64,000 nucleotides of DNA from Chloroflexota bacterium (GCA_016223135.1 JACRPQ010000004.1:186001-250000), one strand, 5' to 3'. Counted from the stretch's first letter, positions 16,841 to 25,201 are shown. Translations and numbers: made by a program. Notes: generated by a model from the sequence alone, not told the origin.

Positions 16841-16877
16841 GAAAGAAGTAATAAAAAAAGAAGAAAGAAGGACATTG

Positions 16878-17228
16878 ATGAACGAAAAACCGACCGACAT
16901 TACTGTTCGTAAAAAGACAAAGGAATTTCAAGTCACATGGAGCGATGGGCATGTGAGCATCTATCCGTTTGAGTTGCTGCGGGCGGCGTGTCCGTGCGCC
17001 TCGTGCCGCGGCGGACACGAGAACATGAAATCCGAACCGGATGCGGATGTGTTCGAGAAGCGTCTGGGAGATTCGCCTGCCACGCGTATTGCCAACGTGG
17101 TCGCTGTCGGCTCTTACGCGCTGACCATCGTCTGGGAGGACGGTCATGATTACGGCATCTTCAACTGGCATTATCTGAGGGCGCTGTGTCCGTGTGAGGA
17201 GGACCGCAAGAGGTTTGGGAGGGGGTGA
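16878..17228 (+). CDS. DUF971 domain protein
   Basis: The 116-residue protein has two beta-rich halves, each with the DUF971 pattern: VTWSDGHVSIYPFELLRAACPCASC and IVWEDGHDYGIFNWHYLRALCPC. The domain also forms the N terminus of gamma-butyrobetaine hydroxylase-type oxygenases, where its cysteines bind zinc; here CPCASC and CPC are present. Stand-alone DUF971 proteins are often next to Mrp/ApbC Fe-S genes, but none is here. The start at 16878 follows GAAGGACATTG. It converges on the TPR gene across a shared terminator. Confidence 0.87.
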   Translation: MNEKPTDITVRKKTKEFQVTWSDGHVSIYPFELLRAACPCASCRGGHENMKSEPDADVFEKRLGDSPATRIANVVAVGSYALTIVWEDGHDYGIFNWHYLRALCPCEEDRKRFGRG

Positions 17229-17242
17229 GGAAAGCAGTAAAC

Positions 17243-17282
17243 AAAACGTCCCGAAGGTTTTGATAAGCCTTCGGGACGTTTT
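17243..17282. terminator. Bidirectional terminator between convergent genes
   Basis: AAAACGTCCCGAAGG (17243-17257) pairs perfectly with CCTTCGGGACGTTTT (17268-17282) around a 10-base loop. It separates the DUF971 gene from the TPR gene, which ends on the opposite strand at 17287. The same stem words recur inside element E (23881-23935). Confidence 0.88.
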
Positions 17283-17286
17283 ATGT

Positions 17287-19101
17287 TTAGGGGGTAGGTG
17301 TTGGGGTGGCGGTTGTGGTTGAGGCGGCGGAGGTAGGCGTCCGCGTGGGGGAGGCGGTGACGGAGGGAGTCGGCGTGCGGGCAGAGGAGGAGACGGGGGT
17401 GGGGGTGCGCAGCGCGGCGAGTTTTTCCTGCGCCTCTTTGCGCATGGCGGCGGTCATCGCCTCTTCGGGCAGGTCGAGCAGGAGCGCCCAGTATTCGGCG
17501 GCTTTGCGCGGTTCTTCGCGTTTTTCATGTACCACTGCCGCCCAGTAGTAGGCGAGGGCTTTTTGTCGGTCGTCAGCGGCGAGGGCGAGGGTTTTCTCCA
17601 GGGCGAGGAAAGCGTTGCCGGCGCGTCCGTTGAGCAGTTCGGCGCGGACGATGCCGAGGTTGGCTTCGAAGAGATCGGGGTAGGCGGAGCGCACACGGGC
17701 AAGGTCGGCGTTTGCGGCGGCGGCGTTCCCCAATTCCACGTTGGAGAGGAAGCGGTAGAGGATGGCTTCGCGGCGGTTGGGGTCGGCGCGCAGCGCCTCA
17801 TCCATGGTGCGGACTGCCGCTTCGTATTCTGCATGAGCGTAGTGCAGTTTGCCGAGTTCAATGAAAGCGGTGATGTCCTGCGGTTCGTATTGCAGGTAGG
17901 TGTTGTAGAACTCGACGGCGTCGCTGTAATTTCCCAGCGCGGCGTGGATTTGACCGAGCAGAAGGTAAGTGGGCAGGGAGGTGACGTCCCGTTCGAGCGC
18001 CTGGCGGGCAATTTCGAGGGCGAGGGAGGCGTCGCCTTGTTTGAGCCATGCCCGTGCCAAGTGGTAATACACCAGCGGGGAGCCGGGCAGGAGTTTATCG
18101 GCTTTTTGCAGGTCGGAGACGGCGCCCACGAGGTCGTTATCGCGCAATTTGACTTGCGCCCGCTCCAGGTATGCCTCGCCGAAGTCGGGTGCGCTGCGGA
18201 CTGCCTGGTCAAGCAGAGGCAGGACGTTGGCGTTGGGATCCATGAACCGCAGGGCGCGCGCCAATCCCACATAGGCGGGACCGAAATCCGGCTGGCGGTT
18301 GACGGCTTCGTTGTAGTATTGTTGGGCGCGTATCACATCCCCTTTGAAGCGGTAGGATTCGCCAAGGTAATAATAGGCAGAGGTGAGGTTGGGGTCGAGT
18401 TTGATCACTTCTTCAAGCGCGGCAATTGCCTGATCCCATTTGCCTTGTTTGTAGGCGTTCTCGAACTGCAGGAGGTAATCGGCAGTGATGGGCGAACGTT
18501 CCACCGTGACGTAGAGCGGCGTGGGGGTGTAGGGGACGGGCGGCTGGGCGGGTCCGCGCGCAGTGGCAGCCGCCTGCGGTTTTGCGCCGATGGCGGTGGG
18601 GGTGGGGGTGAAGGTCAGGGCGGGACCCGGCGTGGGCAGGGCGCGGTTGGCGTTGGGTGTGGAATTGGGAATGACCAGCCCGAAGACGATGCCGCTGGCA
18701 ATGACGCCGATGAACAGTATCACAATTGCGAGGCGAAAGACGGGGCTGGCGCGCACTGCCGCCCAACCTTTGGGCTTCGGTCTTTCATGGGCAAGCAGGA
18801 GTTTTTCCTCCCAGGCGCGCGTGCGGTTGAGGGGGAACGGCTGGACGGCTTCGTCGGCGGGCAAGGCTCCGAGCAGGATCAAGCCTCGTTTGGCGGCGGC
18901 ATGTTCAGGGTCCAGTTTGAGAGCCGTTTGGAGGCAGTAGATGCGCTCCTTGGGAGTTTCCATGGCGGCGCTCAGCCAGGTCCAGTATTCAGCGTTGGTC
19001 TGGTTTTCTTTGATGAGGTTCGTGAGCAGTTCACGGGCGCGGGCTTTGTTTCCCCCGCGCAGGGCATCCACCGCTTCCTGAAAAACGACATCGTCAGCCA
19101 T
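17287..19101 (-). CDS. Membrane-anchored TPR repeat protein with Thr-Pro tails
   Basis: The 604-residue protein has a short cytosolic TPR-like N terminus (about 1-80), one transmembrane helix near residues 122-142 (RLAIVILFIGVIASGIVFGL), a Pro/Thr linker (about 145-200) and then at least eight TPR units to about residue 560 (for example YYYLGESYRFKGDVIRAQQYY). The C terminus is a low-complexity TPTP-rich tail. It is probably an extracytoplasmic scaffold for protein contacts. The function is not predictable. It reads towards the terminator at 17243. Confidence 0.88.
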   Translation of the reverse strand: MADDVVFQEAVDALRGGNKARARELLTNLIKENQTNAEYWTWLSAAMETPKERIYCLQTALKLDPEHAAAKRGLILLGALPADEAVQPFPLNRTRAWEEKLLLAHERPKPKGWAAVRASPVFRLAIVILFIGVIASGIVFGLVIPNSTPNANRALPTPGPALTFTPTPTAIGAKPQAAATARGPAQPPVPYTPTPLYVTVERSPITADYLLQFENAYKQGKWDQAIAALEEVIKLDPNLTSAYYYLGESYRFKGDVIRAQQYYNEAVNRQPDFGPAYVGLARALRFMDPNANVLPLLDQAVRSAPDFGEAYLERAQVKLRDNDLVGAVSDLQKADKLLPGSPLVYYHLARAWLKQGDASLALEIARQALERDVTSLPTYLLLGQIHAALGNYSDAVEFYNTYLQYEPQDITAFIELGKLHYAHAEYEAAVRTMDEALRADPNRREAILYRFLSNVELGNAAAANADLARVRSAYPDLFEANLGIVRAELLNGRAGNAFLALEKTLALAADDRQKALAYYWAAVVHEKREEPRKAAEYWALLLDLPEEAMTAAMRKEAQEKLAALRTPTPVSSSARTPTPSVTASPTRTPTSAASTTTATPTPTP

Positions 19102-19115
19102 GCGTTGATTTTACC

Positions 19116-19685
19116 TTACTCGTGGAATTCTTCCACTTGATAGGTCATCACGTCAAGATGTTTGCGCCGCCAGAGATCGGGGCTGGCGCCCATTTTGAGG
19201 CAGAGGTTGTCGAGGAAGGCGGCGGGGTCGGGAATTTTCTCCCACACCTGCGGGAGGAAGGTGGCGCGGCGGAAGCCGTCGCGCAGGATGACGCCATCCA
19301 CGCCGGGGCGCAGTTTGGAGAGGAGGTCGGCGGCGTCGGTGTATTCGAGGGGAAGCGGGCGCGTCAGCCTCGAGACCTCGACTTGAATCCTGCTCAATTC
19401 GTCTTCTCTCACCGGCGGAAAGCGCGGGTCCTGCAAAGCGGCGGCGATGGCATGTTCGCGCACGTCCTCGGCAAGCGGTTGATATGCCTCGAGCGTGCCG
19501 ATGCAGCCGCGCAATTGCCCCTCGATGGTCAGCGTGACGAATGAAGCGCCCGCTTCGCGCAGGCGAGGGGGCAGGCTGGCGAGATCGAGAGGGGGAAGTT
19601 TTTCGCCACGCACAGCGTATTCCATCGCTTCGCGCGCCAGTCGGAGCAGGGTCTTTTGTTCTTCAGGTGTCAGTTTTTCGTTCAT
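19116..19685 (-). CDS. AMMECR1 domain protein (AmmeMemoRadiSam system protein A type)
   Basis: The 189-residue protein has the AMMECR1 hallmark LRGCIGTLEAYQPLAEDV near residue 60, followed by ALQDPRFPPVREDEL and LPQVWEKIPDPAAFLDNL. In many genomes the domain clusters with Memo and a radical SAM protein (the AmmeMemoRadiSam system); neither partner is within this window, so it stands alone here. Its biochemical activity is not settled. The start was set at 19685, giving the usual LTPEEQKTLLRLAREAM N terminus; the longer frame upstream overlaps the flavin reductase gene. Confidence 0.88.
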   Translation of the reverse strand: MNEKLTPEEQKTLLRLAREAMEYAVRGEKLPPLDLASLPPRLREAGASFVTLTIEGQLRGCIGTLEAYQPLAEDVREHAIAAALQDPRFPPVREDELSRIQVEVSRLTRPLPLEYTDAADLLSKLRPGVDGVILRDGFRRATFLPQVWEKIPDPAAFLDNLCLKMGASPDLWRRKHLDVMTYQVEEFHE

Positions 19686-19759
19686 GGCTGCCTCCCGATC
19701 CCTCCCGCCCTTCGGGCGCTTTCCCCAAACCCGAAGGATTTGGAGATGATGGGGTGGGG

Positions 19760-20245
19760 CTATTTCACCAGTTTCCAATACACTCTATTATGATACACCA
19801 AAGGAACGCCTTCACTCTCCACCTTGGCGGCGATGACCTCGGCAATGAAGAGCGTGTTTTCGCCGACGGGAATGGATTGCGTTACGCGGCAGTTGAAATA
19901 TGCCACGCCGCCTTTGATGAGCGGCGCTTCCAGCAGGAGGCGTTCGGTTTCCACTCCTTCAAAGCGGTCAGTGATGCCTGTGATCTTGCCGGCGAAACGG
20001 TCGGAAAGATCGCCCTGCGCGGCGGAAAGGATGGTGACGGCAAATTCACCGGATTGTTCCACCAGCGCGTGCGTGTGTGTGAGCCGCCTGAGCGCCACCG
20101 AAATCAGCGGCGGGTCGAGCGAAATGGAAGTGAACGAGTTGACGGTCATGCCGTAGCGTTGACCGTTGTGCGCGGCGGTGACGATGGTCACGCCGGTGGT
20201 CCAGGCGCGCATGGCGCGGCGAAGGGTTTCGGGGTCGAGTGTCAT
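19760..20245 (-). CDS. Flavin reductase-like FMN-binding protein
   Basis: The 161-residue protein belongs to the flavin reductase split-barrel family: MRAWTTGVTIVTA at the N terminus, GMTVNSFTSISLDPPLISVAL near residue 32, FAVTILSAAQGDLSDRFAG near 70 and GENTLFIAEVIA near 130. It should reduce free FMN or FAD with NAD(P)H, usually for a partner monooxygenase, which is not seen nearby. The ATG at 20245 has GGAG at an appropriate distance. The longer upstream frame overlaps the divergent amidase promoter and was not used. Confidence 0.9.
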   Translation of the reverse strand: MTLDPETLRRAMRAWTTGVTIVTAAHNGQRYGMTVNSFTSISLDPPLISVALRRLTHTHALVEQSGEFAVTILSAAQGDLSDRFAGKITGITDRFEGVETERLLLEAPLIKGGVAYFNCRVTQSIPVGENTLFIAEVIAAKVESEGVPLVYHNRVYWKLVK

Positions 20246-20324
20246 AGGTTCTCCAATGCGGGCGTCATCATACTTGGCGGGCGGTGAAGCGTCAAGCCGA
20301 ATAAAAAATCGAGCCATAAAACTC

Positions 20325-20353
20325 TTGCATCCTGCCCGTTTCAAAGGTACCAT
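20325..20353 (+). promoter_or_regulatory. Promoter of the amidase/L,D-transpeptidase cluster
   Basis: TTGCAT (20325-20330), a 17-base spacer and TACCAT (20348-20353) lie 10 bases before the amidase ATG, which follows CTGGAGC. The match to the sigma-70 consensus is good at -35 and fair at -10. Confidence 0.65.
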
Positions 20354-20363
20354 CTGGAGCAGC

Positions 20364-21164
20364 ATGGAAACTGCATCCCATCCCCGCCCGCCCCGGCAGC
20401 AAGGCGAAAGCCGGAGCACGCTTCGCATCCTGCAATCTGTTTTTGGCATTGCCGTTCTGCTGGCGACCCTGTTCACCGCCTTTCCTTCGCGCGGGCTGGT
20501 CTCTGGCGATTTTTACAGCCGCCTGAGCGTCATCCTCACCCCCCGCCCGGTGGAGGGGTCCGCGCCTGCCTCCCAGCCGCAGCTGCGCATCGGCATCGTC
20601 GCCGGTCATGCCGGCAATGACCCCGGCGCGGTCTGTGTGGATGGCAACGGTCAGGTCACGCTCACGGAAGCGGATGTCAACCTCAAGATTGCGGCAATCG
20701 TCCAGCAGAAATTAATCGAGGCGGGTTATCAGGTGGACTTGCTGCGCGAATTCGACTCCCGTCTCAACGGCTATCGCGCCCTCGCCATTGTTTCCATTCA
20801 CAACGACTCCTGCGAATACGTCAACGACGAAGCGACCGGCTTCAAAGTCGCCGCGGCGCTCAACACCACCGACCCCAACCGCGCCAACCGCCTGACCGCC
20901 TGCCTCATAGACCGCTATCAGCGCGCCACCAACCTCACCTTCCACGCCGGCAGCATTACCAGCGACATGCGCGAATATCACGCCTTCCGCGAGATTGACC
21001 CCAGCACCATTGCCGCCATCATCGAGACCGGCTTCCTCAACCTCGACCGCGAAATCCTCACCAAACAGACCGAGCGCGTCGCCGCCGGCGTGGTGGACGG
21101 CATTCTGTGCTTTGCCAACAACGAAAACATCGAACCGACGCCCGTCCCCGGAGCGATACCGTGA
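20364..21164 (+). CDS. N-acetylmuramoyl-L-alanine amidase (Amidase_3)
   Basis: The 266-residue protein has one N-terminal transmembrane segment (about residues 24-40) and a zinc amidase domain. Zinc ligands and catalytic residues are visible: His in VAGHAGNDPGAVC, Glu in LTEADVNLK, His in SIHNDSC and Glu in IIETGFLN. It cleaves the bond between muramic acid and the peptide stem outside the membrane. Its GTGA overlap with the following transpeptidase suggests translation coupling, and the whole 20.3-25.2 kb stretch is devoted to peptidoglycan. Confidence 0.92.
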   Translation: METASHPRPPRQQGESRSTLRILQSVFGIAVLLATLFTAFPSRGLVSGDFYSRLSVILTPRPVEGSAPASQPQLRIGIVAGHAGNDPGAVCVDGNGQVTLTEADVNLKIAAIVQQKLIEAGYQVDLLREFDSRLNGYRALAIVSIHNDSCEYVNDEATGFKVAAALNTTDPNRANRLTACLIDRYQRATNLTFHAGSITSDMREYHAFREIDPSTIAAIIETGFLNLDREILTKQTERVAAGVVDGILCFANNENIEPTPVPGAIP

Positions 21165-21913
21165 AACCCGCCCGCCTCTTTCCCCGCCTCATCCTGTTCC
21201 TGACATTCGTGGGCATTCTCCTCGCCGCATTCTGGTTTGCCGTCCCTTACGTGCAGGCATATTTTATCCCGCCGTCTGCGCCTGAGCAGGAATACATCTG
21301 GTCGTATGTTGAAATTCCCAAGCCGCGGCGTTCTTCTGCTTCCACTCTCCCGCCGGGAACCGTTACCGAAGCATCACCGTTAATCACAGCACAGACGCCT
21401 CTCCCTCTTCCTGCCGACACTGCCGCGCCCCTCCCCACTCCCACCGAGACGCCCGCCCTGCTCTCCATGGAAGTGCTGCCGGATACACCCACGCCGCAAT
21501 ACGTTGCGCCTCAGCCGGCGGCGGTCTCCTACGGCGGCTCGAAATACATCCTTGTTGACATTTCCGAACAGCACATGTACGTCTATGAAGACGGCGTGCT
21601 GATTTATAGTTTCGTCGTCTCCACCGGCATAAACAACGCCACCCGTGTTGGAACGTTCGCCGTCCAGAGCAAAATCCCCAACGCCTACGGCTCCACTTGG
21701 GATATCTGGATGCCCAACTGGCTTGGCATTTACTGGGCGGGCGGGCTGGAAAACGGAATCCATGCACTGCCCATCCTGCCCAACGGCGCCACCCTCTGGG
21801 ATGGATACCTCGGCAGACCTGTTTCCTACGGCTGTGTAGTATTGGGATCCTACGAATCAAAACTGCTGTATGACTGGGCGGAGATCGGCACGCCCGTAGA
21901 GATTCGCTGGTGA
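21161..21913 (+). CDS. Membrane-anchored L,D-transpeptidase (YkuD), variant SYGC
   Basis: The GTG start at 21161 overlaps the amidase stop by 4 bases. The 250-residue product has a transmembrane helix (about 10-30), a Thr/Pro-rich linker (about 60-110) and a YkuD catalytic domain. The active site reads GIHALPILPNG then SYGCVVL, where most family members have SHGCVRL; the nucleophilic Cys is kept, but the His preceding Gly is Tyr. It should form 3-3 cross-links or attach proteins to peptidoglycan. It is first of four consecutive YkuD genes. Confidence 0.92.
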   Translation: MKPARLFPRLILFLTFVGILLAAFWFAVPYVQAYFIPPSAPEQEYIWSYVEIPKPRRSSASTLPPGTVTEASPLITAQTPLPLPADTAAPLPTPTETPALLSMEVLPDTPTPQYVAPQPAAVSYGGSKYILVDISEQHMYVYEDGVLIYSFVVSTGINNATRVGTFAVQSKIPNAYGSTWDIWMPNWLGIYWAGGLENGIHALPILPNGATLWDGYLGRPVSYGCVVLGSYESKLLYDWAEIGTPVEIRW

Positions 21914-21957
21914 CAAAAGCGAAATGTTCTTTTAGAGTAGAGAAGAGATGAGGCATC

Positions 21958-22764
21958 ATGAAAACAGGCAAATCGAACCAGTCGCGGTTATATCTTTTAT
22001 GGGGCGCTTTGAGCATGTTCCTGTGCCTGGCGGTGATTGGAGCCGCCGCATGGACGGCGTTTAGCACCCCGGTTTTTGCCTCCGTTCTCAGCCCTCAGCC
22101 GGCGGTCTCTGCCCAGCAGGAAGTCCTCTGGGCGCAGGTGGAAATTGCCAAGCCTGCCGCCGCGCCGCTTGAGGCTGATCTTCCCAACATCCAACCCCTC
22201 GACCTCCCTGCGCCGGCGCTCGAACCCTCTCCCTTCCCAACCCTCACGCCGCCGCCCCTCGAGTCTCCCACCGAAGCGCCCACCTCCACCCCCGAACCGA
22301 CCGAAACCCCCGCCCCGCTGGCGATGGAAATCCTCGCCGATACCCCCACGCCTCAATACATCCCCCCGACTCTTGCTCCGCAGCAACCAAGCGTTGCCAA
22401 CACAGGGAACGGCGTCCGTTGGATTGACGTGGACCTCAGCCGCCAGATGGTCTTCGCCTATGAAGGCGATGTCGTTGTGAACTCCTTTATTGTTTCCACC
22501 GGCACCTGGCGCACCCCCACCGTGACCGGTCAATACAAAATCTACGTCAAAATTCGCTCCGCCAGAATGTCCGGTCCCGGTTATTCCCTGCCCAACGTCC
22601 CCTACATCATGTACTTCTACAAAGGCTACGGCTTGCACGGCACCTACTGGCACAATAACTTTGGCACACCCATGAGTCACGGATGCGTCAACCTGCGCAT
22701 CGAAGACGCTGAATGGTTGTTCAACTGGGCATCGGTCGGCACGCTGGTGAACGTGCATTATTAG
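21958..22764 (+). CDS. Membrane-anchored L,D-transpeptidase (YkuD)
   Basis: The 268-residue protein has the same architecture as its upstream neighbour: transmembrane helix (about 12-36), long Pro/Thr linker (about 65-145) and a C-terminal YkuD domain with GLHGTYWHNNFG and the canonical SHGCVNL active site. GAGG 4 bases before the ATG serves as ribosome binding site. The linker motif LADTPTPQY is shared with the previous protein (LPDTPTPQY), so the two are paralogues that have diverged in the catalytic domain. Confidence 0.93.
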   Translation: MKTGKSNQSRLYLLWGALSMFLCLAVIGAAAWTAFSTPVFASVLSPQPAVSAQQEVLWAQVEIAKPAAAPLEADLPNIQPLDLPAPALEPSPFPTLTPPPLESPTEAPTSTPEPTETPAPLAMEILADTPTPQYIPPTLAPQQPSVANTGNGVRWIDVDLSRQMVFAYEGDVVVNSFIVSTGTWRTPTVTGQYKIYVKIRSARMSGPGYSLPNVPYIMYFYKGYGLHGTYWHNNFGTPMSHGCVNLRIEDAEWLFNWASVGTLVNVHY

Positions 22765-22767
22765 CCT

Positions 22768-22820
22768 TTTCCCTCGCCCTAACCTTCTCCCGCAGGGAGA
22801 GGGCTGGGGATGAGGGCAAG
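22768..22820. repeat. Short palindrome of CCCT/AGGG words after a transpeptidase stop
   Basis: The stretch begins 3 bases after the stop at 22764. ctaaccttctccc and gggagagggctgggg pair around gca, with the outer arms ccctcgccc and gatgaggg. Similar words occur in frame in the mevalonate kinase, TlyA and rRNA methyltransferase genes. Confidence 0.65.
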
Positions 22821-22827
22821 TTACACA

Positions 22828-23853
22828 ATGAGCAAGACTCCCATCTCCCGGCGCGACTTTCTCAAACTCAGCGGCTATGGCTTGATGGGGATTCTCCTGC
22901 CCGAGCTGTCCCTCAGCCCGCCTGCCGACCCCTTTACTTCCCTTCAAGGGCGCATCATTGACCGCACCATCTGGTCGTATGAAGAGCCGAACCGCAAATC
23001 CAAAAAGAAAAAACTCTATTGGCGCGACCTCATCGTTCAAATTGCCAACACCGCCCTCGGCGACGACGAAACGGCATATAACCGTGTGTGGTACGAACTC
23101 GAAGAGGGCGGCTACGTCTATTCGGGGAGCGTCCAGCCTGTCCGCACCATCTTGAACGAACCGCAGCTCATCCCTGCGGGAGGCGTGCTGGGCGAGGTCA
23201 GCGTCCCTTACACCGACGCCCATCTCGAAGCGAATCCCGAATCCGAAGTTGTCTATCGCCTCTATTACGAGACCGTCCATTGGGCAACCTCCAGCGCCGT
23301 CCTGGCGGATGGAAGCGTCTGGTACGCCCTGCTGGACGACAAATACCAACAGCAATACTTCGTACGCGGCGAACACATCCGCCTCATCCCCGACGGGGAG
23401 CTGGCTCCTCTTTCCCCCGACCTTTCCCCCCGCGAAAAGCGCGTCGAAGTGCGCCTCGAAGAGCAACTGGTGCTTGCCTACGAAAAAGACAACCTGGTGT
23501 TTGCCACCCGCGCTTCCACCGGCGGACGTTTACTGAGCGGCACGTACACTACTCCCGTCGGCGAGTATCTCACCAACCACAAACGCCCCACGCGCCACAT
23601 GGCAGCCGGCGACATCGCCTCCAGCGGCTTCGACCTGCCCGGCGTTCCCTGGGTGATGTACATCAAGGAAAACGGCATCGCCCTGCACGGCACCTACTGG
23701 CACAACGATTTCGGACGTCCGCGCAGTCACGGCTGCATCAACCTCACGCCGCAAGCCGCCAAATGGCTTTACCGCTGGACGATTCCTCCCGTCCCCCCGC
23801 AAAAGCCGCTCGTTTATGGTTTTGTAGGAACGAAAGTAATTGTGCGACTCTGA
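22828..23853 (+). CDS. Tat-type L,D-transpeptidase (YkuD) with SH3-like domains
   Basis: The 341-residue protein starts MSKTPISRRDFLKLSGYG, a twin-arginine signal followed by a hydrophobic stretch. Residues about 40-210 contain two SH3-like modules (YNRVWYELEEGGYVYSGSV; SVWYALLDDKYQQQYFV), and the C terminus is a YkuD domain with ALHGTYWHNDFG and SHGCINL. It should act on peptidoglycan outside the membrane after folding in the cytosol. Its last codons and stop (ctc tga) are formed by the insertion of element B: the target repeat carries the Val-Arg codons and the element supplies TGA. Confidence 0.92.
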   Translation: MSKTPISRRDFLKLSGYGLMGILLPELSLSPPADPFTSLQGRIIDRTIWSYEEPNRKSKKKKLYWRDLIVQIANTALGDDETAYNRVWYELEEGGYVYSGSVQPVRTILNEPQLIPAGGVLGEVSVPYTDAHLEANPESEVVYRLYYETVHWATSSAVLADGSVWYALLDDKYQQQYFVRGEHIRLIPDGELAPLSPDLSPREKRVEVRLEEQLVLAYEKDNLVFATRASTGGRLLSGTYTTPVGEYLTNHKRPTRHMAAGDIASSGFDLPGVPWVMYIKENGIALHGTYWHNDFGRPRSHGCINLTPQAAKWLYRWTIPPVPPQKPLVYGFVGTKVIVRL

Positions 23854-24100
23854 TTATCTTAACGTCAGTTCGGGATAAAGCGTCCCGAAGGCTGATTCTG
23901 CTCTTGAACCCGCTGCGTCAAAAGCCTTCGGGACGATTCAAAAGCCTTATCCCGAATTCAGGTTATCTTACACCTTCAAAATTTGGACGCAGATGAACGC
24001 TGAAAACGCTGATTCTTCTTTTTTTTTTGGCGGTTGCGCTTAAAAATCTGCGCTCGTCTGCGTTTTTCAGCGTCCCGAATCAACGTGTAAGGTAATCAAT
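23850..24100. mobile_element. MITE-like palindrome (copy B, inverted) interrupted by element E
   Basis: Flanking repeats GTGCGACT (23842-23849) and GGGCGACT (24101-24108) differ at one base. Without the nested E and one E target copy the element is 142 bp, against 143 bp for copy A, and the two align nearly base for base in opposite orientation. Ends are TGATTATCTTACAC and TTGATTACCTTACAC. It fills the spacer between the third and fourth transpeptidase genes. Confidence 0.88.
23862..23962. mobile_element. 101-bp palindromic element E nested in element B
   Basis: Perfect 8-bp direct repeats TTATCTTA (23854-23861 and 23963-23970) flank it, and the repeat restores B's end (GATTATCTTACACC) when E is removed. 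Its ends pair as TTCGGGATAA against TTATCCCGAA (with a partial match further out), and an inner stem is CGTCCCGAAGGCT / AGCCTTCGGGACG. Confidence 0.85.
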
Positions 24101-24164
24101 GGGCGACTATAAGAATTCAGTGATAAAACCCGAAAAAATTCATCTTCTGCGATACACTTATCCC

Positions 24165-25190
24165 ATGCTCAACCCTCAACTTTCCCGACGCGAATTTCTC
24201 AAACTGGCGGCGGCTGGCTCGCTTGCTTTTGCCCTGAGCGACCTGAAACTTGACCGCGCCCTTGCCGCCTCTGCCCCCAAACAGGGCTGCATGACCATCA
24301 GCGGCATTCCGCTCTACGATGCACCCTCGTTCAACGCCAATAAAATTCATTTCTTCGGTAAAGACAAGGTGGTGGACATCACCGCCATCGAGGAGAACGG
24401 CGACGAAGGGAATCCCTTCAACCGCGTGTGGTATCAAATCAACAACGAGGGATATACCTACTCCGGCTGGGTACTCCCCGTGGAAACCCGCTATCAAAAG
24501 CCGCTGTTCGACGTTCCCGAAAAAGGACGAGTGGGTGAAATCACCATTCCTTTTGTGGATACGAAAAAGTCGCCCTCCGTCTATGCCGAGCGCGGGTACC
24601 GGGTCTATTACGGAAGCGCGCATTGGGTGAAGCGGGTTATCGTCACGCGCGAGGAAAAGAGCATCTGGTACGAAATCTACGACAGTGAAATCAAACGCTC
24701 TTTGTATGTGCCTTCCTATGCCATGCGGCTCGTGCCTTATGACGAATTGACCCTGCTCTCGCCCGAAGTGCCGAACGAAGAAAAATTGATCGTCATCGAG
24801 CTGGAAACCCAGATGGTCACCGCCTTTGAAGGCGAGCGGCTGGTCTTTTCTCAGCGCTGTTCCACCGGCGCTAAAGGCACTGAAACCCCGCGCGGCGAAT
24901 TCCGTACCTATCATAAGGGTCCCGCCGTGCATATGACCAATCAAGGCGACGCGCTCGAAAACATCTATAACCTGCCCGGTGTGCCGTGGTGCTCGTTTTT
25001 CACCGGGGCGGGTCATGCGCTGCATGGCGTGTACTGGCATAATGACTACGGTCGTCCGCGCAGTCACGGCTGTGTGAATCTGCCGTCAGAGGCGGCAAAG
25101 TTTCTGTATCGCTGGAGTCTGCCCAATGTCCCGGTTGATGTGTCCTACCTGCACATGCCGGGCGAAGGCACGCGCGTCCAGGTCATCTAA
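24165..25190 (+). CDS. Tat-type L,D-transpeptidase (YkuD) with SH3-like domains, second copy
   Basis: The 341-residue protein is a paralogue of the gene before element B: signal with SRREFLKLAAAGSLAFALS, two SH3-like modules (NRVWYQINNEGYTYSGWV; SIWYEIYDSEIKRSLYV) and a YkuD domain with ALHGVYWHNDYG and SHGCVNL. The ATG at 24165 lies 6 bases after a TACACT -10-like box, so this gene may have its own leaderless promoter after the element separated it from the upstream genes. A longer frame from 24099 begins inside the mobile element and is unlikely. Confidence 0.92.
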   Translation: MLNPQLSRREFLKLAAAGSLAFALSDLKLDRALAASAPKQGCMTISGIPLYDAPSFNANKIHFFGKDKVVDITAIEENGDEGNPFNRVWYQINNEGYTYSGWVLPVETRYQKPLFDVPEKGRVGEITIPFVDTKKSPSVYAERGYRVYYGSAHWVKRVIVTREEKSIWYEIYDSEIKRSLYVPSYAMRLVPYDELTLLSPEVPNEEKLIVIELETQMVTAFEGERLVFSQRCSTGAKGTETPRGEFRTYHKGPAVHMTNQGDALENIYNLPGVPWCSFFTGAGHALHGVYWHNDYGRPRSHGCVNLPSEAAKFLYRWSLPNVPVDVSYLHMPGEGTRVQVI

Positions 25191-25201
25191 AAAGGAGAAG
25201 C

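Noticed and set aside
16551-16877. Possible tRNA or small protein gene in the rtcB-DUF971 spacer
   Set aside because: The region is fully explained by two palindromic elements and their target repeats; no cloverleaf or coding frame was found.
17527-19140. 537-codon plus-strand frame opposite the TPR gene
   Set aside because: It is the antisense of a clear TPR protein; the translation is low-complexity Gly/Val-rich and has no RBS. High GC bias at third positions creates long shadows.
21997-23466. 489-codon minus-strand frame across the L,D-transpeptidases
   Set aside because: It spans two real genes with active-site motifs and their spacer; composition is shadow-like.
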